From Trichomonas tenax (taxonomy: Eukaryota; Parabasalia; Trichomonadida; Trichomonadidae), in NCBI GenBank assembly GCA_023091735.1, contig JALKBU010001433.1, positions 1 to 11,141 on the forward strand: 11,141 bases of DNA, given 5' to 3'. Of this stretch, positions 1-6,834 are shown in pieces. The notes below the pieces were generated by a model, which saw nothing but the letters and a program-made list of their open reading frames with translations, did no database searches and was not told the DNA's origin. Position 1 is the stretch's first letter, and the number at the start of each line of letters is the position of its first letter. Both the position numbers and the translations under genes were made by a program.

Positions 1-679
1 TCATCATTATGATATAAATTTAATATATCTCATTTTTTCATCATTATGATATTACTTCAATCTATCTCATTTTTTCATCATTATGATATAACGTCAATCT
101 ATATCATTTTTTCATCATTATGATATGGAATCAATCTGTCTCATTTTTTCATCATTATGATATGGAATCAATCTATCTCATTTTTTCATCATTATGATAT
201 GGAATCAATCTATATCATTTTTTCATCATTATGATATGAAGTCATTCTATCTCATTTTTTCAACATTATGATATGAAATTAATCTATCTCATTTTTTTAT
301 CATTATGATATGAATTTAATCTATCTCATTTTTTCATCATTATGATATCTAATTAATCTATCTCATTTTTTCATCATTATGATATATAATTAATCTGTCT
401 CATTTTATCATCATTATGATATCTAATTAATCTATCTCATTTTATCATCATTATGATATCTAATTAATCTATCTCATTTTTTCATCATTATGATATATAA
501 TTAATCTGTCTCATTTTTTCATCATTATGATATGAAGTCATTCTATCTCATTTTATCATCATTATGATATCTAATTAATCTATCTCATTTTTTCATCATT
601 ATGATATATAATTAATCTGTCTCATTTTTTCATCATTATGATATGGAATCAATCTATCTCATTTTTTCATCATTATGAT

Positions 680-817
680 ATGAAGTCATTCTATCACATT
701 TGTTCTTTATTTTCGTTCAAGTCACCCTTATCTATCGCTGTTGAAATGAAATCTCTCGAGATTGTTGAATTTCTCGTAGAACATGGTGCTGATGTCAACA
801 TGAAAATTGCTCATTAA
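680..817 (+). pseudogene. Ankyrin-repeat cassette 1 (3' fragment with stop)
   Basis: About 117 bp (701-817) interrupts the satellite. Its 37 codons from 704 end in a TAA at 815-817 and include SPLSIAVEMKSLEIV and HGADVNMK, that is, the helix-turn-helix and tip of an ankyrin repeat, a protein-protein interaction module greatly expanded in trichomonads. Only about one repeat is present, whereas functional ankyrin proteins carry many, so I treat it as a fragment. The preceding satellite unit supplies an in-frame ATG at 680, giving a possible 45-residue micro-ORF. Whether that is used cannot be told from sequence. Confidence 0.8.
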
Positions 818-1231
818 TTTTATTTTTTCATCATTATGATATTACGTCAATCTATCTCATTTTTTCATCATTATTATATGAATTTAATCTATCTCATTTT
901 TTCATCATTATGATATGGAATCAATCTATCTCATTTTTTCATCATTATGATATGAAGTCATTCTATCTCATTTTTTCATCATTATGATATGAAATTAATC
1001 TATCTTATTTTTTCATCATTATGATATCTAATCAATCTATCTCATTTTTTTATCATTATGATATGAAATCAATCTATCTCATTTTTTCATCATTATGATA
1101 TGGAATCAATCTATATCATTTTTTCATCATTATGATATGAAATCAATCTATCTCATTTTTTCATCATTATGATATGGAATCAATCTATCTCATTTTTTCA
1201 TCATTATGATATTACTTCAATCTATCTCATT

Positions 1232-1348
1232 TGTTCTTTATTTTCGTTCAAGTCACCCTTATCTATCGCTGTTGAAATGAAATCTCTCGAGATTGTTGAA
1301 TTTCTCGTAGAACATGGTGCTGATGTCAACATGAAAATTGCTCATTAA
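1232..1348 (+). pseudogene. Ankyrin-repeat cassette 2
   Basis: The sequence appears identical to cassette 1, with TAA at 1346-1348. The unit before it is of the TACTTCAA type rather than GAAGTCAT. An in-frame ATG occurs upstream in satellite sequence at 1169, which would give 59 residues. After the stop the satellite resumes with an AAAATTAA-type unit, unlike the other cassettes, which are followed by TACGTCAA. Confidence 0.8.
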
Positions 1349-1725
1349 TTTTATTTTTTCATCATTATGATATAAAATTAATCTATCTCATTTTTTCATG
1401 ATTATGATATTATGTCAATCTATCTCATTTTTTCATCATTATGATATCTAATCAATATATCTCATTTTTTCATCATTATGATATAAAATCAATCTATCTC
1501 ATTTTTTCATCATTATGATATGGAATCAATCTATCACATTTTTTCATCATTATGATATGGAATCAATCTATCTCATTTTTTCATCATTATGATATGAAGT
1601 CATTCTATCACATTTTTTCATCATTATCATATGAAATTATTCTATCTCATTTTTTCATCATTACGATATGAAATCAATATATCTCATTTTTTCATCATTA
1701 TGATATTACTTCAATCTATTTCATT

Positions 1726-1842
1726 TGTTCTTTATTTTCGTTCAAGTCACCCTTATCTATCGCTGTTGAAATGAAATCTCTCGAGATTGTTGAATTTCTC
1801 GTAGAACATGGTGCTGATGTCAACATGAAAATTGCTCATTAA
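1726..1842 (+). pseudogene. Ankyrin-repeat cassette 3
   Basis: This is the same 117-bp block, with TAA at 1840-1842. It is preceded by a TACTTCAA unit whose linker reads CTATTTCAT, and followed by a TACGTCAA unit as in cassettes 1, 4 and 5. No substitution relative to cassette 1 was seen. Confidence 0.8.
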
Positions 1843-2552
1843 TTTTATTTTTTCATCATTATGATATTACGTCAATCTATCTCATTTTTTCATCATTATG
1901 ATATGGAATCAATCTATCTCATTTTTTCATCATTATGATATGGAATCAATCTATCTCATTTTTTCATCATTATTATATGAATTTAATCTATCTCATTTTT
2001 TCATCATTATGATATGAAGTCATTCTATCTCATTTTTTCATCATTATGATATTACATCAATCTATCTCATTTTTTCATCATTATGATATCTAATCAATCT
2101 ATCTCATTTTTTTATCATTATGATATGAAATCAATCTATCGCATTTTTTCATCATTATGATATGAAGTCATTCTATCTCATTTTTTCATCATTATGATAT
2201 TACATCAATCTATCTCATTTTTTCATCATTATGATATGAAGTCATTCTATCTCATTTTTTCATCATTATGATATGAAATTAATCTATCTTATTTTTTCAT
2301 CATTATGATATCTAATCAATCTATCTCATTTTTTTATCATTATGATATGAAATCAATCTATCTCATTTTTTCATCATTATGATATGAAATCATTCTATCT
2401 CATTTTTTCATCATTATGATATGAAATTAATCTATCTTATTTTTTCATCATTATGATATCTAATCAATCTATCTCATTTTTTTATCATTATGATATGAAA
2501 TCAATCTATCTCATTTTTTCATCATTATGATATTACTTCAATCTATCTCATT

Positions 2553-2669
2553 TGTTCTTTATTTTCGTTCAAGTCACCCTTATCTATCGCTGTTGAAATG
2601 AAATCTCTCGAGATTGTTGAATTTCTCGTAGAACATGGTGCTGATGTCAACATGAAAATTGCTCATTAA
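2553..2669 (+). pseudogene. Ankyrin-repeat cassette 4
   Basis: This is the same 117-bp block, with TAA at 2667-2669. It lies 827 bp after cassette 3, the longest interval here, with 19 satellite units between. It is preceded by a TACTTCAA unit and followed by a TACGTCAA unit. Confidence 0.8.
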
Positions 2670-2914
2670 TTTTATTTTTTCATCATTATGATATTACGTC
2701 AATCTATCTCATTTTTTCATCATTATGATATGGAATCAATCTATCTCATTTTTTCATCATTATGATATGAAGTCATTCTATCTCATTTTTTCATCATTAT
2801 GATATGGAATCAATCTATCTCATTTTTTCATCATTATGATATGAAGTCATTCTATCTCATTTTTTCATCATTATGATATGAATTTAATCTATCTCATTTT
2901 TTCATCATTATGAT

Positions 2915-3052
2915 ATGAAGTCATTCTATCACATTTGTTCTTTATTTTCGTTCAAGTCACCCTTATCTATCGCTGTTGAAATGAAATCTCTCGAGATTGT
3001 TGAATTTCTCGTAGAACATGGTGCTGATGTCAACATGAAAATTGCTCATTAA
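2915..3052 (+). pseudogene. Ankyrin-repeat cassette 5
   Basis: The block itself is 2936-3052, with TAA at 3050-3052. Like cassette 1 it follows a GAAGTCAT unit with linker CTATCACAT, which provides an in-frame ATG at 2915. Sharing of that flank with cassette 1 suggests that cassette and flank were amplified together. Confidence 0.8.
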
Positions 3053-3142
3053 TTTTATTTTTTCATCATTATGATATTACGTCAATCTATCTCATTTTTT
3101 CATCATGATGATATGATGTCATTCTATCTCATTTGTTCTTGA

Positions 3143-3229
3143 TTTTTGTTCAAGTCACCGCTATCTATTGCTGTTGAAATGAAATCTCTTGAGATCGTTC
3201 AATACCTAAAATCGAAGAATGCTTGTTAA
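3143..3229 (+). pseudogene. Diverged ankyrin C-terminus, probable original gene end
   Basis: After two satellite units the ankyrin block appears again (similarity from about 3134) but with many changes. The reading frame is open from 3143, just after an in-frame TGA at 3140-3142, and encodes SPLSIAVEMKSLEIVQYL followed by KSKNAC and TAA at 3227-3229. A last ankyrin helix pair followed by a short polar tail looks like a natural C-terminus. A TAAA tetranucleotide follows at 3235-3238, the type of sequence described as a polyadenylation signal in T. vaginalis. I infer that this is the true 3' end of an ankyrin gene and that the satellite and cassettes expanded inside it. No start codon or complete gene is visible in the window. 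Confidence 0.65.
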
Positions 3230-3780
3230 TTACATAAATAGGCTCTTCAAAAAAGATTTACACAAACTTACAAAGTCGGGACTATCATTCCCATTTTTAA
3301 ATGGAAAAACATATATCATACTCAATATAAATTCTTAATATATCAAATTCTCAAAGCTCTTTTTTCTCTCTCTTTCATCTGAGAAAGAACGTGGATATAA
3401 ACCCTAAAATCTGAGTTCCGTATTTTATTCAGATACTTCAAAGGCCATAGAAATGCATCAGAGTGTTTGATTCCAATAGAGCCCTTGAACTCTGTGTTTT
3501 CACTGTTTGATTTCTGAAATTTTTCAAGTGACCAATGCTATCAATTTATATATATGTGATAACATGGCTGTTGATCTTTAGCATGCACAAGCCATAAATC
3601 TGTAGATAAAGATAGAAGAATAAGTAAAACTTAATGTATTCTTATTTTATTAGCATGCATGTGTTATAATATGCTTGTGTGGAATGCGCAGCATATAATT
3701 GAATTTGGTGAGTGTGAATTTTCTGAAATTGAGAGATGTCTGGTTTTCGTAATGTGAAAAAATTGAGAGGAGAAAACATC
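3230..3780. other. Spacer between ankyrin gene end and transporter pseudogene
   Basis: About 550 bp with no credible ORF. It contains a pyrimidine-rich stretch (TTTTTTCTCTCTCTTTC near 3360-3376) and two copies of TTAGCATGCA (around 3579 and 3650). Nothing here resembles an RNA gene. It should hold the 3' UTR of the ankyrin gene and the promoter region of the transporter. Confidence 0.6.
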
Positions 3781-3783
3781 AGT

Positions 3784-3788
3784 TCATT
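3784..3788 (+). promoter_or_regulatory. Initiator-like TCATT before the transporter start
   Basis: TCATT lies about 22-26 bases before the ATG at 3810. It fits the T. vaginalis initiator consensus TCA(+1)Y(T/A), which normally sits within some tens of bases of the start codon. The motif is short and easy to meet by chance. Its position, just upstream of an ATG that begins a recognisable protein, is the main support. Confidence 0.35.
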
Positions 3789-3809
3789 GTTCAAGAAAGA
3801 CTTCTAGCA

Positions 3810-4620
3810 ATGTCCGAGTCTAGCGAAAAGCCATGGGTACAACTCGCGAAGCGCAAGAAGCTATCAATATTCAGGATTCTCGGAATCTGCGCATCTCTCT
3901 TTGGTTACCAGACAGTGTTCACTGTCGTTTTCGGTCTATTATCTCCAATAATAGACTCGATCAGTGTCTGGCAGACATCAAGATCATGGATATAACTCAT
4001 CGGACCTCTCGCAGGCTTCATCTGCCAGCCGCTCGTCGGTTTCTACTCAGACGGTCTCCATGCAAAGATCAGACGCAGAAGGCTATTCATCATCGCAGGC
4101 GCAATCGGCTCTATCATCGGTTTTATCTTCCTCTACTTCTGCAGAGACGTCGGTTCTACGATTTCGAAAAAGAACCCGAAGCCAAGTCGGATTTTCTTCC
4201 TCATTTTCTCTCTTAATTAGATTTCGTCTGTGTCAACCTCCTCCAGGCACCATCAAGGACAATTATCGGTGGCTTAGCTCCAGAGAACCAGCAAGTCCTC
4301 GCAAATACAATCGCGATGGTTTTGCTCGGTCTCGCGCAGGTGTTCTCTAACTTCATCGACAGATTCTATCCAAACTCGTTGTTAAACTCTGTGTAACCCA
4401 TCCACGAGAAGAGGCAAGCGATGGCAATTCTCCAGACTGGCTTCTACATAGTCTTGAACTGCATGAAGATTCCGACGAACAGGTTCAGTCTCTCAAGATT
4501 GTCAGCGAACTGCTCCTCGTGTGCAGCAAAGCATATTATTGTGACAGAGACAATAATAAAAATGATGCCGCAGATGATGACCTGGTCGTACTTGAGTCCC
4601 TTCGCGTTCTTTGGATAGAA
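3810..4620 (+). pseudogene. MFS sugar-transporter-like pseudogene (GPH/SLC45/SUT type), internally inverted
   Basis: This is a remnant of a polytopic membrane transporter that would move a sugar with a cation. From ATG 3810 it reads SSEKPWVQLAKRKK and then TM1 with FGYQTVFTVVFGLLSPI. An in-frame TAA stands at 3993-3995. The same frame continues with LIGPLAGFICQPLVGFYSDG and the loop KIRRRRLFIIAG, the sucrose-transporter/GPH loop 2-3 signature (SD..., RRR-FII-G). A one-base shift near 4212-4222 is needed to continue with FVCVNLLQAP and GGLAPENQQVLANT, ending near 4364. The following family segment (YPKNAKGLKYDQVIICG ... RIAIACLFSWMGYTEFN) lies on the minus strand between 4620 and 4369, so this part is inverted. 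It carries another stop (minus-strand TAG at 4444-4446). Only about half of the usual length (around 450-500 aa) remains. Codon use is GC-richer than the surroundings, as in T. vaginalis housekeeping genes. Confidence 0.85.
4364..4620. repeat. 11-bp inverted repeats bounding the flipped transporter segment
   Basis: TTCTATCCAAA at 4364-4374 is exactly complementary to TTTGGATAGAA at 4610-4620. The minus-strand coding segment lies between them. The repeat encodes the 'FYP' of the transporter at both ends, so one copy is the ancestral junction and the other is the place it was joined to. Confidence 0.85.
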
Positions 4621-4626
4621 AAGCAT

Positions 4627-4853
4627 CTAAGCTTTTAATATTGAATTCATTTGATACATTTCATCATTAATGCTATGAATTAATCTTAACTTTTTATTAT
4701 ATTGAATAAATTCATATTCATCATTTGTTTTAATATAGGATAAAAAATATGTTTTTTTTTCATAACTTATAAAAAATAAAAATTTAAATTTAATAAAATA
4801 ATTCCACATTTTTATTTTTGATTACCATAATATTTATTTTTTTTAATTTTAGT
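4627..4853. other. AT-rich spacer after transporter pseudogene
   Basis: Very AT-rich sequence, including a T9 run at 4752-4760. A 60-codon minus-strand ORF (4627-4809) is made of low-complexity K/F/I/Y residues and matches nothing I know. I see no gene here. The remaining 3' part of the transporter is absent. Confidence 0.55.
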
Positions 4854-5051
4854 TATTATCCAAGTTTTTATTACCGGATATTATTTTTTGATTTAATAGT
4901 TTAGACTATTAATTTTACTTTACTTCAACTCTAAATAATTATCTAGAGTTATTTTCTGCCTTCGAATTTGGACCATCATTAATGATGGGCTGCGGACCAC
5001 ATTCGCGGTAAGCTTACCGAATTTACTCCGGTAATAAAAACTAGGATATTA
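4854..5051. mobile_element. Palindrome-rich, MITE-like block with about 25-bp inverted ends
   Basis: GTTTTTATTACCGGA at 4864-4878 is exactly complementary to 5027-5041. Extending outward to 4854 and 5051 gives 25 bp with two mismatches. Inside are TTAATAGT/ACTATTAA (4893-4912, 4-nt loop), AACTCTA/TAGAGTT (4927-4950), the perfect 16-bp palindrome CCATCATTAATGATGG (4973-4988) and the perfect 14-bp palindrome CGGTAAGCTTACCG (5006-5019). GC is locally higher than the flanks. There is no ORF. This layout suits a small non-autonomous DNA transposon or a cruciform-forming regulatory block. I could not define target-site duplications. Confidence 0.5.
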
Positions 5052-5147
5052 TTATTAGTTAAACAAAACAATAATAATATAATAATAATTAATCGTCTTT
5101 GGTTATTAACATCATTGAACTTCATTGAGCTAGCTTTGGTACATATG

Positions 5148-5163
5148 AATGTTGCGCAACATT
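5148..5163. repeat. Perfect 16-bp palindrome AATGTTGCGCAACATT
   Basis: This is a self-complementary 16-mer with a central GTTGCGCAAC core, GC-rich in an AT-rich spacer. It could be a dimeric protein binding site or chance. There are no adjacent genes except the KilA-N remnant 350 bp downstream. Confidence 0.6.
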
Positions 5164-5514
5164 AATTATGATTAGTTTTGAATAGTAATCAAATTTTGAA
5201 AGAAGATATGTCTTTGGTAAAAATTTTTAAAATGTTCAATAACCTTAAATATATAATTGTTTTCTGATTAAATATAACATATATTACTTATATAACATAA
5301 ATATATAATTGTTCGCATGATAATATAAAACTATAATTGTTTTTTCCGATAAAACTCAAAGAAACGCGAATGTAAAATTTGCAGTCAAAAATAATATTAT
5401 TTTTGCCAAATAAAAATATAATATTATTGGCAAACATCTTGATATTTGTTTGAGAATTACATCAGATTTTTTAGGTTTATTCTTTCTAAATGTAATTAAT
5501 CCATTTTTCATAAT
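5164..5514. other. AT-rich spacer, possibly holding the lost 5' end of the KilA-N gene
   Basis: No ORF of weight. TATAATTGTT occurs three times (5252, 5304, 5332). In frame 2 from 5369, NVKFAVKNNIIFAK followed by a stop is vaguely like the N-terminal part of KilA-N domains (the 'N-TK-----K-F--W' region). If so, the start of the downstream gene has been lost to frameshifts and stops. This is a weak resemblance only. Confidence 0.4.
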
Positions 5515-5955
5515 ATGAACATAAGAATACCAGACGAAATAAAAGAAGTTAGAGGAACTTACATACATCCTGGTTTAGTTAATTATATGACGTTTTGGGC
5601 AAGTGTTAAATATGCCGTAAAGGTTGGAAAGATTATGGATTCAATCAACGACAAAGTTCATGAAAAAATAAATGAACACAATTTACCCGATACAGTAGAG
5701 AATGCACAACCGATTTTTGAAGATGAAGTACGAAATATAACAGAACCTCAAAAAGCTTATGAACAAAATTTCTGTTGGGGTGTTCGTGATAATATTTATG
5801 AATTAGACCAATGGGAAATTGACGATTGAAGAAAAGATAAAAGAGAATATGATTTAAAGGTAATTGAATTTGAGAAGGCATCACATAATTTAGCAGCAGC
5901 AGGAAAGAAAATTGAAACTTGGAGTCGTTTCATTAAACAGTATTGTAATAATTAA
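5515..5955 (+). pseudogene. KilA-N domain protein, truncated and interrupted by TGA
   Basis: KilA-N is a DNA-binding-associated domain of large DNA viruses and phages, also spread in trichomonad genomes. The ORF opens at ATG 5515 with IPDEIKEVRGTYIHPGL. The GTYxHP and W...Y/FA-KV-KI pattern (residues about 14-43, ending KYAVKVGKIMDSIND) is the C-terminal half of the domain; the N-terminal half is missing. After 104 codons a TGA at 5827-5829 stops the frame, but the same frame continues for 41 well-formed codons (KREYDLKVIEFEKAS ... RFIKQYCNN) to TAA at 5955. The extension is charged and helical, as expected for a KilA-N C-terminus. A single C-to-T change in CGA, or G-to-A in TGG, would create the TGA. 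An ORF of 104 residues remains, ending at 5829. It is 41 bp ahead of the next element gene, on the same strand. Confidence 0.7.
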
Positions 5956-5977
5956 CTCTAATTTATTTTCAATTTTT

Positions 5978-5988
5978 ATTTTTTAATT
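5978..5988 (+). promoter_or_regulatory. AT motif ATTTTTTAATT before the 5997 gene
   Basis: The motif ends 8-9 bases before ATG 5997. The same ATTTTTTAAT core is found 12 bases before ATG 9274 and, as ATTTTTTTAAT, 10 bases before ATG 9733. Shared position suggests an element promoter core, but AT-richness makes chance likely. Confidence 0.35.
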
Positions 5989-5996
5989 CCTTATAA

Positions 5997-6821
5997 ATGC
6001 CAAAGCGATTAAATGCTAACGATGTAAAAAATGAATTCATTACATTTGGTTATGTTTTACCAAATAATTTTAATTACACAAACGCCAAACAAAAGTTTAG
6101 AGTTTATGATGAAAGAAATGAAGAATATGTAAATTTGTCTTATCAGCAGTTGAAATATCAAACACGAAACGCAGCAACGATAAGGCAACCATATTTTCAA
6201 CCTGAATTAATGGATATGACATTGAATGAAAACGTTCGTGAATCATTAAATTCATTTGAACGATTCGTTAATAATCAAGATGATGCGTTTAGAAATGAAT
6301 CGGATGAATATCAACAAAAAGCCTTTGAAATATTTAATAAAACAATACCAATAATTAAACGGCAACAAAATACAACAATTAATTTTGATGAAGATGAAAA
6401 ACTTGCCCAAATTTATGGATTTCTTAAAGCAATTGAAGCCGCTAATTTAATCAATACCGATTTAAGATTAACAATAAAAAGTATTGACGGAAGAATTCAA
6501 TACGCTCACACAAATAAGAACACAATAGGTTTATTAATTAGCCCTTTCATTGATAATAACACGGACATGAAAGATTCAGATAGTAATATTCTTGATACCT
6601 TTGTCGATATTGAATCGGTTGATTTAGAATTTATATCTTCAATTGAAGGAACAAGAAGAAATGCCGGATACTTTCGGTTTATCAATAAATCAAATATCAA
6701 TTTATCGGAATTTAGAATTTATTCAAACGAAGACGAAATTTTAAACGAATCTTGTTTAATTACTGTCTGCCGTTCATCCAAACTATTTAATGAAGAACAA
6801 ATAAAAAGATTGAATAGCTGA
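5997..6821 (+). CDS. Hypothetical virus-like element protein, 274 aa
   Basis: I do not recognise a named family. ATG at 5997 is the first codon after the KilA-N gene and sits behind an ATTTTTTAATT motif. The first 60 residues (NEFITFGYVLPNNFNYTNAK ... KFRVYDERNEEYVNLSYQQLKY) form an aromatic, beta-rich module like the short 'gY-L---Y-N' repeats seen in virus-like element proteins. The middle (about 65-155) is acidic and helical (SFERFVNNQDDAF, DEDEKLAQIYGFLKAIEAAN). The C-terminal third looks like a beta-rich domain (LDTFVDIESVDLEFISSIEG). It ends at TGA 6819-6821, but a coding-like continuation in another frame runs to 6963, so the 3' end appears to be frameshifted. Codon use matches the polymerase remnant behind it. 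A structural or replication-accessory role is possible; nothing in the sequence decides. Confidence 0.6.
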   Translation: MPKRLNANDVKNEFITFGYVLPNNFNYTNAKQKFRVYDERNEEYVNLSYQQLKYQTRNAATIRQPYFQPELMDMTLNENVRESLNSFERFVNNQDDAFRNESDEYQQKAFEIFNKTIPIIKRQQNTTINFDEDEKLAQIYGFLKAIEAANLINTDLRLTIKSIDGRIQYAHTNKNTIGLLISPFIDNNTDMKDSDSNILDTFVDIESVDLEFISSIEGTRRNAGYFRFINKSNINLSEFRIYSNEDEILNESCLITVCRSSKLFNEEQIKRLNS

Positions 6822-6834
6822 TTAAAATTCGTAA

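Larger units (their letters stand above)
1..3133. repeat. 37-bp satellite array, 68 units, with embedded ankyrin cassettes
   Basis: Units start at 1, 38, 75 and so on, each opening with TCATCATTATGATAT, followed by a variable stretch of about 8 bases (GGAATCAA, GAAGTCAT, CTAATTAA, ATAATTAA, TACGTCAA and others) and then TCTATCTCATTTTT. I count 19 units before the first ankyrin cassette, then 11, 10, 19, 7 and 2 between successive cassettes. The unit contains the hyphenated palindrome ATCAT-T-ATGAT. Because 37 is not a multiple of 3 and units contain stops such as TGA, no long ORF can cross the array. The array begins before the window edge. It lies inside what looks like the 3' part of an ankyrin gene. 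No function is visible. Confidence 0.95.

Noticed and set aside
1..700. CRISPR-like array (conserved repeat with variable segments)
   Set aside because: Variable parts are only about 8 bp, recur many times and grade into the repeat; there are no cas genes and the context is eukaryotic. It is a tandem satellite.
3833..4350. Overlapping plus-strand ORFs of 127 and 128 codons (3833-4216, 3964-4350)
   Set aside because: They are out-of-frame shadows of the transporter pseudogene; the recognisable family sequence is in the 3810 frame and, after 4222, in the next frame.
4421..4618. Plus-strand ORF of 65 codons
   Set aside because: It is antisense to the inverted transporter segment, which is clearly coded on the minus strand.
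4627..4809. Minus-strand ORF of 60 codons
   Set aside because: Low-complexity translation of AT-rich spacer, with no recognisable family and no upstream signal.
5369..5410. N-terminal half of the KilA-N domain in frame 2
   Set aside because: NVKFAVKNNIIFAK resembles the family only loosely and is followed by a stop; too weak for a separate gene call, so mentioned only in the spacer entry.
5356..5568. Minus-strand ORF of 70 codons
   Set aside because: Overlaps the KilA-N coding strand and consists of F/I/L-rich antisense translation.
5645..5884. Minus-strand ORF of 79 codons
   Set aside because: Antisense shadow of the KilA-N gene; it appears open only because of codon bias on the other strand.
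6506..6700. Minus-strand ORF of 64 codons
   Set aside because: Antisense shadow of the 274-aa ORF.
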